From Pseudomonas sp. UBA5706 (GTDB lineage: Bacteria; Pseudomonadota; Gammaproteobacteria; Pseudomonadales; Pseudomonadaceae), in the NCBI RefSeq assembly GCF_002419965.1, contig NZ_DIHC01000028.1, forward strand, positions 111,343 to 175,342: a stretch of DNA of 64,000 bases, read 5' to 3'. Shown here in pieces: positions 45,108 through 54,558 of this stretch. Under the pieces are notes generated by a model that had not been told where the DNA came from, ran no database searches, and saw only the letters and a list, made by a program, of their open reading frames with translations. The stretch's first letter is position 1; each line of letters opens with the position of its first letter. The translations under genes and the position numbers were made by a program.

Positions 45108-45551
45108 CTAGTCTCGTAGCGCTTCAGGCAATGCGTCCCACCAGTCCTCACGGAGTTGCGAAATACGAGCAGCATAAGCCTTGGATAAGCACGGAGCATC
45201 CTTACATCTACGCTCAACACCTTGACGCCAGCCGTCCTGCTCTTTGGGTAAGGGATCAATGATATCGCCGGTTTCGCCGTCCACCCCACTGGTTTCCTCA
45301 CGCGCCGCAGCGACAATATCGAGCATGGTCTTTTCCTGCGCACGCAGCTTTTGACTGTTGCAAGCGATAACCTCTAGACGCTTCAGGTTTACACCCTTTT
45401 CAACGCAACGCTGTGCAAAACCAAACGCTAAGTCCGGCACGTCGGTGGCATCCGCTATGGCAGCTGAGCCAGCAGCATTGGCCAAGGTGGCCACGAGAGC
45501 AATTGCGACTAAAAATAGCCGCAATGTGCTAAGCGGGGAAACAGACTGCAT
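45108..45551 (-). CDS. Exported protein, LprI-related
   Basis: This 147-residue protein has a signal peptide (FLVAIALVATLANA). Mature part: VDLAFG-type start, CVEKGVNLKRLEVIACNSQK, LRAQEKTMLDIVAAAREET, then GWRQGVERRCKDAPCLSKAY and AARISQLRE. The C-terminal W..R-C-x5-C-x3-AY-x-R-I pattern is that of LprI/DUF1311-like proteins. It is the third LprI-like protein in this run. Confidence 0.62.
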   Translation of the reverse strand: MQSVSPLSTLRLFLVAIALVATLANAAGSAAIADATDVPDLAFGFAQRCVEKGVNLKRLEVIACNSQKLRAQEKTMLDIVAAAREETSGVDGETGDIIDPLPKEQDGWRQGVERRCKDAPCLSKAYAARISQLREDWWDALPEALRD

Positions 45552-45616
45552 TGAGAAAGACCCTGCTCTGACGGCAATACGTGCATTGAGTTGCGCTTAT
45601 ATTCGCGAGCGCGGGT

Positions 45617-45940
45617 TTAACTCCCAAATGGACCAGTTTTGAGTACTTCTCCCTTTTTCGCGCAAGATGGCGGATTGGACATACCAAATGTGAGGAGATT
45701 GCCTCCGTTAATCAAGCAATTAAACTGCTTGTTTTGTTTGTTTTTTAAAGTTACATAAGTATCAGTACCTTCTGTTCGACGACTCACGATGGTCAAGTCT
45801 GCCGGATCGTAGCCCAGTGCCCCAGCACTTTTGGATTTCAAGTCATCGTCACTCAACATGTTTGTCTTACTTGCTATAGCGTTACAGCCGCTCAATACAC
45901 ACAGCGTTGTGAATGCCAAGCAAAATTTACGCATGAACAT
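45617..45940 (-). CDS. Putative lipoprotein
   Basis: This 107-residue protein has a lipobox VLSGC at residues ~15-19, then NAIASKTNMLSDDDLKSKSA and YVTLKNKQNKQFNCLINGGN. No family recognised. The start ATG 45940 has AAGGG upstream. It closes the cluster of small exported proteins. Confidence 0.65.
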   Translation of the reverse strand: MFMRKFCLAFTTLCVLSGCNAIASKTNMLSDDDLKSKSAGALGYDPADLTIVSRRTEGTDTYVTLKNKQNKQFNCLINGGNLLTFGMSNPPSCAKKGEVLKTGPFGS

Positions 45941-46119
45941 GTCGTTTTTCCCTTATCAGTAATGAAATATTTAACGCCTGACCTGGCGATTCGATGATCA
46001 AAGCAGGAAGGGTCAACTTCACATCGCAACGAATCGAATAGCTATAAATCATAGGCTGTTAACCGTCACATTTGAGAAAAATTTCTTGCCTCTGCGTATC
46101 AATTTTTTGCCTCTACGTC

Positions 46120-47166
46120 TCAGTCAGGTGCCATTTGATCGAGCACGGACCGAAGCGAGAAACCGGTGTGCATGGATATCGCTCCAGCGCTTTCTGTAGG
46201 TCGAGCCGCAGTCGCATAGTCTTTAGCGTCTTTAGGTGAGTAGCCAAAAGCCTTTTTGAACGAACGACTGAAATGTGATTCGCTCTTGAAGCCAAACTGA
46301 AAGGCCAGCGCGGATATTCGATGTGAAACGCTATAACTCTCCTGGATGACCGTTCTTATCTTTTCCAATCTTCGCGTTTGTATATAAGTCGCGACCCCGG
46401 TCTCTCGCTCGAACAGGCGATAGAGACTGGCTCTTGAAATGCCTAAGTGCTGACATATCAATGAAGGCGCCAAGCCTGGATCTTGTAGCCGTTGCTCTAT
46501 GAATACTTTAACTCGGTTGAGCAGCACTCGGTCAATTTCAGTCTCCGCACTTTTTAGGTTCGCCACGCAAGGGGTAACTGCTGCGGTGATCATGGCCAAT
46601 GTGGCTTGTTGAATGTAAGGTATCTCGGCGGCAGTGAAACTGGAGGCACGCGCTCGTAGCGCGCGCATATGATCAGCTAGCAAATCGCTGAGCGCCCCCT
46701 GCATTACCATGCCGTGAATATCCTTATTGCCTATGCGAGGGGCTAGAAGATCACGAGGAATCGTCAGGATTATTGTGTCGCCGGCAATGATTACAGAGTT
46801 CAGCTCTTTGGCCAGATCCAATATATAAATTTGTGACTTATTCGCAACAAACGACGCGCCGCCCGCCGTCCCATCAATTGAATGAGAAAGGCCCAAGCAC
46901 AGATAATAGTGGTCAAGCCCATCGCGCCGTATCATCTGATCAGTCCGGTTAACAGCATAATTAACCGGTGTTGTAGCGCCCTTCCAGGTTCCACACCCCA
47001 TAAGTAATGCTCCAAGATAAGAGGTCGTCAGCCCATAATTGAAGGCCAGTAACTCCGACTCGCCAATCCTCACATCGAAGATAGCATTTACCTCTTCACG
47101 CCAAACATCAAAACGATCTTTGGGATGATAAGGCTGAGTACTAAAGCTATAAGATGGGTTTTCCAT
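46120..47166 (-). CDS. AraC-family transcriptional regulator
   Basis: About 348 residues from ATG 47166 (AGG upstream; a GTG two codons earlier is possible). An N-terminal AraC-binding-like domain is followed by a C-terminal double HTH: VKVFIEQRLQDPGLAPSLIC, QHLGISRASLYRLFERETGV, then ISALAFQFGFKSESHFSRSF and KKAFGYSPKDAK. It is divergent from mexE with about 370 bases between. Whether it controls the efflux operon is unknown; MexT (LysR type) is the known activator of mexEF-oprN. Confidence 0.9.
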   Translation of the reverse strand: MENPSYSFSTQPYHPKDRFDVWREEVNAIFDVRIGESELLAFNYGLTTSYLGALLMGCGTWKGATTPVNYAVNRTDQMIRRDGLDHYYLCLGLSHSIDGTAGGASFVANKSQIYILDLAKELNSVIIAGDTIILTIPRDLLAPRIGNKDIHGMVMQGALSDLLADHMRALRARASSFTAAEIPYIQQATLAMITAAVTPCVANLKSAETEIDRVLLNRVKVFIEQRLQDPGLAPSLICQHLGISRASLYRLFERETGVATYIQTRRLEKIRTVIQESYSVSHRISALAFQFGFKSESHFSRSFKKAFGYSPKDAKDYATAARPTESAGAISMHTGFSLRSVLDQMAPD

Positions 47167-47301
47167 TTGCACACCTGGCAGCCGTTAGGTAGAAAACTGT
47201 TGATAAGCTTATGAGCATCCTAAAGACCTCAATCGCCACACCGTTACCCTTTCGGTCGCTTGAACACCGTGCCTTTTTTATTTTCGCAGACCGATGAATG
47301 T

Positions 47302-47323
47302 CAAGTGAAAATTAATTCACTTG
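47302..47323. promoter_or_regulatory. 8-bp inverted repeat between araC-type gene and mexE
   Basis: CAAGTGAA-aattaa-TTCACTTG is a perfect 8-bp inverted repeat, 136 bases upstream of the AraC-type start. Possible operator; no consensus known to me. Confidence 0.45.
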
Positions 47324-47439
47324 GCACCTTTGGCAAGACCTCTTCCATGCGCGACCAACCCTGACGCCCAGCCAAAATGTTTCCGGGGATTAGGACAGCC
47401 TGGTGTAACCCGCGACTCAGAGCCTGCGGCTGCGGAAAT

Positions 47440-47463
47440 ATCATTCCGACTGATAGTTACCTT
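47440..47463 (+). promoter_or_regulatory. MexT-like (nod-type) box upstream of mexE
   Basis: The plus strand has ATCA-ttccg-ACTGAT-agtt-ACCTT, close to the MexT site ATCA-N5-GTCGAT-N4-ACYAT described in P. aeruginosa. It lies 76 bases before the mexE ATG, the expected place. It is a three-mismatch match, so the role is inferred. Confidence 0.5.
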
Positions 47464-47538
47464 CGTGTTATTCGATTCGTGCAATAAAATCCCCGAGAAC
47501 AGAATCCGCCCATCTCAATAACATCGGCGGATTTTCCA

Positions 47539-48783
47539 ATGTTTCAGTCACTCAATCCATTTCGCTATCCCCTTGCCGCATTGGCACTGGTTGTGATCAG
47601 TGCCTGCGGCAAAGGCCCGGAGACGGCGGCACAGGCGCCAGCGGCGGCAAAAGTCAGCGTGGCCAAGGTGCTTGAGCAGCCGGTCAACGAATGGGATGAG
47701 GTGACCGCACGCCTTGAAGCACCCGAAACCGTGCAGGTGCGACCTCGCGTCTCCGGACAGATTGATTCGGTGGCGTTCACCGACGGCGAACTGGTGAACA
47801 AAGGCGACGTATTGTTCCAGATCGACCCGCGTCCGTTCGAAGCTGAAGTGCATCATCTGGATGCCCAGTTGCAACAGGCCAGGGCAGCGTCGAATCGCAG
47901 CAACAATGAAGCGCAACGTGGAGAGCGACTGCGCACCAATAATGCGATTTCCGCAGAACTGGCCGACTCGCGGACCACCACCGCGCAGGAATCCAAGGCG
48001 GCTGTCGCCGCGATTCAGGCACAACTGGACCTGGCGCGGCTGAACCTGAGTTTCACCCGCGTGACTGCGCCGATTACCGGCCGCGTCAGCCGAGCGGAGA
48101 TCACCGCCGGCAACATCGTCACCGCCGACCAGAGCATCCTCACCAGCGTGGTCTCCACCGACAAGGTCTACGCCTACTTCGACGCCGACGAGCGTGTGTT
48201 CCTCAAGTACAACCAACTGGCCCGTGACGGCAAGCGTGGCGCTGCCAGCCCGGTGTACATGGGGCTGTCCGACGAAGCGGACAACCCGCATCAGGGCCAG
48301 ATGAACTTCGTCGATAACCAGGTCAACCCGCGTACCGGCACTATTCGTGGCCGTGCTGTGTTCGATAACAGCAAGGGTCAATACACCCCTGGTCTTTATG
48401 CGCGTCTGAAGCTGGTGGGCAGTGGCACTTACTCGGCGATGCTGATCAAGGATGAAGCGGTCGGCACCGACCTGGGCAAGAAGTTCGTGCTGGTGGTCGA
48501 CAAGGACAACAAAGCCATTTACCGCAGTGTTGACCTGGGGCCGAAAATCGAAGGTCTGCGCATCGTGCGCAGCGGCCTGGCCAAGGACGACCGTATCGTC
48601 GTCAGCGGTCTGCAGCGCGTGCGTCCCGGCTCGCCGATTGATCCGCAAGACACCGAGATGGCCAGCGCCGACACGCTCGCTGCACTGCAGAAACAACGCC
48701 AGGCACTCGACGCCAGCAATCAACCCAAGGTGCCGTCCAAAGCGGACGCCAAGGTTGCAGCTGTCGCGACCCCACGCGGTTAA
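47539..48783 (+). CDS. mexE: RND efflux periplasmic adaptor subunit
   Basis: This 414-residue lipoprotein (lipobox ISAC at residues ~20-23) links the inner-membrane pump to the outer-membrane channel. It has the barrel-sandwich half RVSGQIDSVAFTDGELVNKG, DVLFQIDPRPFEAEV, a coiled-coil hairpin around residues 100-165, FTRVTAPITGRVSRAEITAG and the C-terminal RIVVSGLQRVRPGSPI. Length equals that of MexE (414). It is the first gene of mexE-mexF-oprN, 12 bases before mexF. Confidence 0.93.
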   Translation: MFQSLNPFRYPLAALALVVISACGKGPETAAQAPAAAKVSVAKVLEQPVNEWDEVTARLEAPETVQVRPRVSGQIDSVAFTDGELVNKGDVLFQIDPRPFEAEVHHLDAQLQQARAASNRSNNEAQRGERLRTNNAISAELADSRTTTAQESKAAVAAIQAQLDLARLNLSFTRVTAPITGRVSRAEITAGNIVTADQSILTSVVSTDKVYAYFDADERVFLKYNQLARDGKRGAASPVYMGLSDEADNPHQGQMNFVDNQVNPRTGTIRGRAVFDNSKGQYTPGLYARLKLVGSGTYSAMLIKDEAVGTDLGKKFVLVVDKDNKAIYRSVDLGPKIEGLRIVRSGLAKDDRIVVSGLQRVRPGSPIDPQDTEMASADTLAALQKQRQALDASNQPKVPSKADAKVAAVATPRG

Positions 48784-48795
48784 GGAACACACTCG

Positions 48796-51700
48796 ATGAA
48801 TTTTTCAAAGTTCTTTATCACGCGCCCGATCTTCGCGGCGGTGCTCTCGCTGTTGATCCTGATTGCCGGCGCCATCTCGCTGTTTCAGCTACCGATCAGT
48901 GAGTACCCGGAAGTCGTGCCGCCGACCGTGGTCGTGCGCGCCAATTTCCCCGGCGCCAACCCGAAGGTCATCGGCGAAACCGTGGCCGCGCCACTGGAAC
49001 AGGCGATCACCGGTGTCGAGAACATGCTGTACATGTCCTCGCAGGCAACCGCCGACGGCAAACTGACCCTGACCATCACTTTCGCCTTGGGCACCAACCT
49101 GGACACGGCGCAGGTACAGGTGCAGAACCGCGTAACCCGCACCGAACCCAAGCTGCCTGAAGAGGTCACGCGGATCGGTATCACCGTGGACAAGGCCTCC
49201 CCGGACCTGACCATGGTGGTGCACCTGACCTCGCCGGACAAACGCTACGACATGCTGTACCTGTCCAACTACGCCGTGCTCAACATCAAGGATGAGCTGG
49301 CGCGCCTGAACGGTGTCGGCGACGTGCAACTGTTCGGTATGGGTGACTACTCGTTGCGCGTATGGCTGGACCCAAACAAGACTGCGTCGCGCAATATCAC
49401 CGCGACCGATGTGGTCAACGCCATTCGCGAACAAAACCGCCAGGTCGCGGCCGGTCAACTAGGTGCCCCGCCCTCCCCCAGCGCTACCAGCTTTCAAATG
49501 TCGATCAACACCCAGGGCCGTCTGGTCTCGGAAGAAGAGTTCGAAAACATCATCGTTCGTTCCGGTGAAAACGGCGAGATCACCCGGGTTCGCGACATTG
49601 CCCGAGTCGAACTGGGCTCCAGCCAGTACGCCCTGCGCTCACTGCTGAACAACCAGCCAGCGGTGGCGATGCCTATTTTCCAGCGGCCTGGCTCCAACGC
49701 CATCGACATTTCCAACGAAGTGCGCGCCCAGATGGACCAGCTCAAGAAGAGCTTCCCCGAAGGCATGGACTACAGCATCGTTTATGACCCGACCATCTTC
49801 GTGCGCGGTTCCATCGAGGCAGTGGTCCACACCCTGTTCGAAGCGCTGATTCTGGTCGTATTGGTAGTAATCCTGTTCCTGCAGACCTGGCGCGCCTCGA
49901 TCATCCCGCTGGCGGCGGTGCCGGTGTCGCTGATCGGTACGTTTGCCGTCATGCACCTGTTCGGCTTCTCGCTCAACGCGCTGTCGCTGTTTGGTCTGGT
50001 GCTGGCGATCGGTATCGTGGTGGACGACGCCATCGTGGTGGTGGAGAACGTCGAGCGAAATATCGAATTGGGCCATCAACCGATGGAGGCCACACAGATT
50101 GCAATGCGCGAAGTGACCGGCCCGATCATCGCGACCGCACTGGTACTTTGCGCAGTGTTCATCCCGGCGGCGTTCATCTCCGGGCTGACGGGGCAATTCT
50201 ATAAACAGTTCGCCTTGACCATTGCCATCTCTACGGTGATCTCCGCGTTCAACTCGCTGACCCTGTCGCCAGCGCTGGCTGCAGTGCTGCTGCGTGCTCA
50301 CGATGCACCGAAAGATCGCTTCTCGCGGTTCCTCGACAAGTTGCTGGGAGGCTGGCTGTTTCGCCCCTTCAACCGCTTCTTCGTCAAGGCCAGCAATGGC
50401 TACGTAGGGGCCGTGGGCCGCGTGATTCGTGTCAGCGGCGTGGCGCTGTTGGTCTATGCCGGGCTCATCGTGCTGACCTGGTTGGGTTTCTCGAGCACGC
50501 CCACCGGTTTTGTGCCCGCGCAGGACAAACAGTACCTGGTCGCGTTCGCGCAATTGCCCGACGCGGCCAGCCTTGACCGCACCGAAGACGTGATCAAGCG
50601 CATGTCCGACATCGCGCTGAAGCAGCCGGGCGTAGAAAGCGCGGTAGCGTTCCCGGGCCTGTCGATCAATGGCTTCACCAACAGCCCCAACTCGGGTGTG
50701 GTGTTCGTCACGCTCAAACCGTTCGACGAGCGCAAGCTGGCCAGCGAGTCGGCCGGGGCGATTGCCGGTGCGCTCAACGGTGAGTACGCATCGATTCAGG
50801 AAGCCTACATGGCGATCTTCCCGCCACCGCCGGTACAGGGGCTGGGCACCATCGGTGGTTTCCGGCTGCAGATCGAGGACCGGGGCAACCTGGGGTATGA
50901 CGAGCTGTATAAAGAGACGATGAACGTGATTGGCAAGAGCCGCAGCGTGCCGGAACTGGCCGCGCTGTTCACCAGTTACACCGTCAACGTGCCGCAGGTG
51001 GATGCCGCCATTGACCGGGAAAAAGCCAAGACCCACGGCGTGGCCATCAGCGACATCTTCGATACGTTGCAGGTCTACCTGGGTTCGCTGTATGCCAACG
51101 ACTTCAACCGTTTCGGTCGCACGTACCAGGTCAACGTTCAGGCTGAACAGCAGTTCCGTCAGGACGCCGAGCAGATCGGTCAGCTGAAAGTGCGCAACAA
51201 CCTGGGTGAAATGATCCCGCTGGCGACCCTGCTGCACGTCACCAACACCTCTGGCCCCGACCGCGTGATGCACTACAACGGCTTCATCACCGCCGAGATC
51301 AACGGCGCCGCAGGCCCAGGCTACAGCTCGGGTCAAGCCCAGGCAGCGATGGAAAAACTGCTCAAGCAAGAACTGCCCAACGGCATGACATACGAGTGGA
51401 CCGACCTGACCTATCAGCAGATTCTCTCGGGCAATACGGCGCTGCTGGTCTTTCCGCTCTGTGTGCTGCTGGCGTTCCTGGTACTGGCGGCCCTGTACGA
51501 AAGCTGGAGCCTGCCACTGGCGGTGATCCTGATCGTGCCAATGACCCTGCTGTCGGCCATCGCCGGGGTGATCATTGCCGGTAGCGACAACAACATCTTC
51601 ACCCAGATCGGCCTGATCGTATTGGTAGGTCTTGCGTGCAAGAACGCGATCCTCATCGTCGAGTTCGCCAAGGACGAACAGGAAAAAGGCAAGACCCCGT

Positions 51701-51987
51701 TGGAGGCCGTATTGGAGGCCTGCCGGCTGCGGCTGCGTCCGATCCTGATGACGTCCTTCGCGTTCATCATGGGTGTCGTGCCGCTGGTGCTGTCCAGCGG
51801 TGCCGGTGCCGAAATGCGTCACGCCATGGGGGTGGCGGTGTTCTCCGGGATGCTTGGGGTGACCTTCTTCGGTCTGCTGCTGACCCCGGTGTTCTATGTG
51901 CTGATTCGTAATTTCGTGGAGCGCAAACAGGCGCGCAAGGCGGCCAAGGCGCAACACGTTCAGACCATCGCCCCGGAGGCTCATTGA
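48796..51987 (+). CDS. mexF: RND efflux pump, inner membrane permease
   Basis: This 1063-residue HAE1-type RND pump exports hydrophobic antibiotics such as quinolones and chloramphenicol in known MexF. Motifs: FFITRPIFAAVLSLLILIAG, ISEYPEVVPPTVVVRANFPG, the TM4 proton relay GIVVDDAIVVVENVERNIE, and SFAFIMGVVPLVLSSGAGAE near the end. Twelve helices and two large periplasmic loops are present. Length is essentially that of MexF. Confidence 0.95.
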   Translation: MNFSKFFITRPIFAAVLSLLILIAGAISLFQLPISEYPEVVPPTVVVRANFPGANPKVIGETVAAPLEQAITGVENMLYMSSQATADGKLTLTITFALGTNLDTAQVQVQNRVTRTEPKLPEEVTRIGITVDKASPDLTMVVHLTSPDKRYDMLYLSNYAVLNIKDELARLNGVGDVQLFGMGDYSLRVWLDPNKTASRNITATDVVNAIREQNRQVAAGQLGAPPSPSATSFQMSINTQGRLVSEEEFENIIVRSGENGEITRVRDIARVELGSSQYALRSLLNNQPAVAMPIFQRPGSNAIDISNEVRAQMDQLKKSFPEGMDYSIVYDPTIFVRGSIEAVVHTLFEALILVVLVVILFLQTWRASIIPLAAVPVSLIGTFAVMHLFGFSLNALSLFGLVLAIGIVVDDAIVVVENVERNIELGHQPMEATQIAMREVTGPIIATALVLCAVFIPAAFISGLTGQFYKQFALTIAISTVISAFNSLTLSPALAAVLLRAHDAPKDRFSRFLDKLLGGWLFRPFNRFFVKASNGYVGAVGRVIRVSGVALLVYAGLIVLTWLGFSSTPTGFVPAQDKQYLVAFAQLPDAASLDRTEDVIKRMSDIALKQPGVESAVAFPGLSINGFTNSPNSGVVFVTLKPFDERKLASESAGAIAGALNGEYASIQEAYMAIFPPPPVQGLGTIGGFRLQIEDRGNLGYDELYKETMNVIGKSRSVPELAALFTSYTVNVPQVDAAIDREKAKTHGVAISDIFDTLQVYLGSLYANDFNRFGRTYQVNVQAEQQFRQDAEQIGQLKVRNNLGEMIPLATLLHVTNTSGPDRVMHYNGFITAEINGAAGPGYSSGQAQAAMEKLLKQELPNGMTYEWTDLTYQQILSGNTALLVFPLCVLLAFLVLAALYESWSLPLAVILIVPMTLLSAIAGVIIAGSDNNIFTQIGLIVLVGLACKNAILIVEFAKDEQEKGKTPLEAVLEACRLRLRPILMTSFAFIMGVVPLVLSSGAGAEMRHAMGVAVFSGMLGVTFFGLLLTPVFYVLIRNFVERKQARKAAKAQHVQTIAPEAH

Positions 51988-53384
51988 TGAAGGCTGTAAA
52001 ACTCTTTCTGCCGAGCCTGCTGGTCCTTGCGCTGGCGGCCTGTGCCGTCGGCCCTGACTACAAGAAGCCGGACACCGCGGCGGCCAACATCCAGGCCGCT
52101 GCCCAGGGCGCCTACGACCGCAGCCGCACAGAGACGATCTGGTGGCAGCAATTCGATGATCCAACGCTCAATCAACTGGTGGCCGAGTCGCTGCAAGGCA
52201 ACCGCGAATTACGCGTCGCGTTCGCCCGGCTCAAGGCGGCTCGCGCCATCCGTGACGACATCAGCAACGATGCCATGCCCGTGGTGACCAGCCGCGCCAG
52301 CAGCCAGGTGGGTCGCGCCCAGGTGCCGGGTGAAACCGAACACCGGGTCAATCAGGAACGCTACGACCTAGGCTTGGACATGGCCTGGGAGATCGACCTG
52401 TTCGGTCGCATTCAGCGCGAACTGGAAGCCAGCGAAGCCGATCAGCAAGTGGCCGAGGCCAACCTGTATCAGCTTCAAGTGAGCATGATCGCCGAGCTGG
52501 TGGACGCCTACGGTCAATTGCGCGGCGCTCAACTGCGCGAAAACATCGCCCGCGACAACCTGAAAAACCAGCAGGACTCGCGCCGGGTCACCGTGCAATT
52601 GCGCGACGAAGGCGTCGGCAACGAGATCGACGTGGTGCGCGCGGATGCACGTCTGGCCGCCGTGGAAGCGACGATTCCGCAACTGCAGGCCGAACAGACC
52701 CGCCAGCGCAATCGCATCGCCACCCTGCTGGGTGAACGCCCGGACGCCATGACCGTGAGCCTGGCGCCGGCCAAACTGCCGGCGATTTCCAAGGCGCTGC
52801 CGATTGGCGATCCGACCCGTTTGCTGGAGAACCGTCCTGACGTGCGCAGTGCCGAACGGCAACTGGCGGCGCAAACCGCACGCATCGGAGTGCAAACTGC
52901 CGACCTGTTCCCTCGGGTCAGCCTTAGCGGTTTCCTTGGCTTCACTGCCAGCCGAGGTTCGCAGATTGGTTCAGGGGCGGCGCAAGCCTGGGGATTGGGC
53001 CCGAGCATAACGTGGGCGGCGTTCGATTTGGGCAGTGTGCGGGCGCGGATCCGTGGCGCGAATGCCGATGCCGAGGGTGCGCTGGCGAACTATGAGCAGC
53101 AGGTGTTGCAGGCGCTGGAGGAAACCGAGAACGCGTTTAGCGATTATGACAAGCGCCAGCAGCGTTTGGTGTCGCTGGTGCGTCAGAGCGAGGCGAGTCG
53201 TTCGGCGGCTAATCTGGCGAGCATTCAGTACAAGGAAGGGACTGCGGACTTTTTGGTGTTGCTGGACGCCGAGCGCGAGCGGTTGGCGGCTGAGGACACG
53301 CAGGCCCAGGCGGAGATTGAGCTGTATCGCGGTATCGTGGCGATTTATAAGGCGCTTGGTGGTGGGTGGCAGCCTAACGCTTAG
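51987..53384 (+). CDS. oprN: RND efflux outer membrane channel
   Basis: About 465 residues. Lipobox LAAC at residues ~17-20, then AVGPDYKKP, and a TolC-like pattern: WWQQFDDPTLNQLVAESLQG, WEIDLFGRIQRELEASEADQ, ENRPDVRSAERQLAAQTARI, GVQTADLFPRVSLSGFLGFT and YKEGTADFLVLLDAERERL. ATG 51987 overlaps the mexF stop by one base and has GGAGG eight bases upstream; the TTG at 51984 is unlikely. Confidence 0.93.
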   Translation: MKAVKLFLPSLLVLALAACAVGPDYKKPDTAAANIQAAAQGAYDRSRTETIWWQQFDDPTLNQLVAESLQGNRELRVAFARLKAARAIRDDISNDAMPVVTSRASSQVGRAQVPGETEHRVNQERYDLGLDMAWEIDLFGRIQRELEASEADQQVAEANLYQLQVSMIAELVDAYGQLRGAQLRENIARDNLKNQQDSRRVTVQLRDEGVGNEIDVVRADARLAAVEATIPQLQAEQTRQRNRIATLLGERPDAMTVSLAPAKLPAISKALPIGDPTRLLENRPDVRSAERQLAAQTARIGVQTADLFPRVSLSGFLGFTASRGSQIGSGAAQAWGLGPSITWAAFDLGSVRARIRGANADAEGALANYEQQVLQALEETENAFSDYDKRQQRLVSLVRQSEASRSAANLASIQYKEGTADFLVLLDAERERLAAEDTQAQAEIELYRGIVAIYKALGGGWQPNA

Positions 53385-53423
53385 CGTTCTTTTTTGGCCG
53401 GGCGGTATGTGGCCGTTTTGTTC

Positions 53424-53459
53424 AAGCCCCGGACTCGCAAGGTCTGGGGCTTTCTATTT
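53424..53459 (+). terminator. Rho-independent terminator after oprN
   Basis: AAGCCCCGGAC-tcgcaag-GTCTGGGGCTT followed by TCTATTT, a stem of about 11 bp with one mismatch, 40 bases after the oprN stop. Confidence 0.88.
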
Positions 53460-53547
53460 GGGTCATTATTCGCCTATCGGGAGCGTGTTTCGGCAGTGGA
53501 TGATAAGTAGATATCCGGTATTTTGGATGGCTCGGATATCGGTTCCG

Positions 53548-53722
53548 CTTTTACAGCGGGTCACTTTCGAAAAGCGCGAAAGTAACCGAAGCGCTTTTGC
53601 TCTTGGTTGGGCGCCTCCTTCGTCGGAGTACCGTCTCTGCGGCGACGCTCCGTGGGCCCGCCGCCATCGGCCATCCATGGCCGGGGGCGGCTCTCGCGGC
53701 ATCCATGCCGCTCGGCCTACGG
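53548..53722. repeat. Dispersed Pseudomonas-type intergenic repeat element
   Basis: It begins with GGGTCACTTTCGAAAAGCGC, GAAAGTAACC and continues with short inverted segments such as GGCCATCCATGGCC and CGGCATCCATGCCG. I recall this non-coding sequence as a frequent intergenic repeat in P. fluorescens-group genomes, but copy number could not be checked here. Confidence 0.55.
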
Positions 53723-53799
53723 AGCAGCGCGTATTGCGTAATTTGGATCGCTGTCGTGATGCTTATGCAGCTTGGATACGACCCGGAGGAGAACGTAGC

Positions 53800-54206
53800 A
53801 TGACCCTTAAACGCAAGCCCTCGGACGCCCGCGAGCGGGATTTGCAACTCGCACTTGCACGTATCCTGCGCGGTCGGGCGCATAGCGCGAATCCAAGGTC
53901 ACTATCGCCGCGGTGGCGCGTGAAGCTGGTGTTTCAACCGCCCTGATTCACAATCACTACCCAACCGTCGCCGAGGCGATCCGCGAAGCTCAGGGGCGTT
54001 CAAGTCGTGCTCAGCGAGATGTGAAACACCATGACTTTTTGGCTGAGCGCGAGAAAAATCGAATGCTCCGCCAAGAGAATGAGGAACTACGCGAAAAGAT
54101 TGCCAACCTCGCCTCGATTAACGAAGTATTGATGGTCGAGACTCGTGTTTTAAAGGCAAAGCAAAGCGGCCCCAAGGTAATAGATCTGCCCTCGGGCAAG
54201 TTGTGA
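53800..54206 (+). pseudogene. HTH plus coiled-coil protein, frameshifted
   Basis: ATG 53800 has a perfect GGAGGA site and gives MTLKRKPSDARERDLQLALA then RILRGRAHSA. Near 53885 the frame changes to ESKVTIAAVAREAGVSTALI, HNHYPTVAEAIREAQGRSSR, then a charged coiled coil (AEREKNRMLRQENEELREKI) and a tail to 54206. The joined product would be about 135 residues, with a TetR-like HTH at the front. Such proteins are often found with phage or transposon recombinase genes; none is present here. Function unknown. Confidence 0.7.
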
Positions 54207-54558
54207 TTCCGAAAGTCCTCCCTTTGAGTTTGTTCTGTCGGTGGGACAGAATCAGCCAAAAGCAATCATTCAGAGGGACTTACAAAAAACACTGGAGAGT
54301 ATTAGTCAAACAGCTTGTCGCAGATGAGTTGTTTCAAGGGATGCGCCCGCGCAGCTGAGCAATGAACTCAGCATCATTTTCACTGACTCTGTTGTTCGCC
54401 GAAGAAATATTCTGTTGAAGATTCGGAGTCTTTTTAAGACGTTTCCTGCATCAATTCGTTTGCCGCTTCGTTAGGGTGCTCGGAAATTTAAGCTTGTTCA
54501 GGCTAGGTATGGCTTGGGCATCGCGTTTTGCCTCCTCTCTCAGCTTAAGGATAAGCGC
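54207..54558. other. Intergenic region upstream of vgrG, no gene seen
   Basis: About 350 bases. Contains short pieces that look like remnants (for example TTGTTCTGTCGGTGGGACAG) but no convincing ORF. The last 60 bases hold the vgrG ribosome site AAGGA. Confidence 0.5.

Noticed and set aside
47548..48792. Long open frame (414 codons) on the minus strand opposite mexE
   Set aside because: It is an antisense shadow of mexE caused by high GC; no ribosome site and no family features.
49639..52164. Open frame of 841 codons on the minus strand opposite mexF
   Set aside because: Antisense shadow. The His/Gln/Arg-rich composition is typical of reverse GC-rich codons, and mexF is unmistakable on the other strand.
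53035..53946. 303-codon open frame after oprN
   Set aside because: It overlaps the end of oprN in another frame and runs through the terminator and repeat; Arg/Trp-rich without family features.
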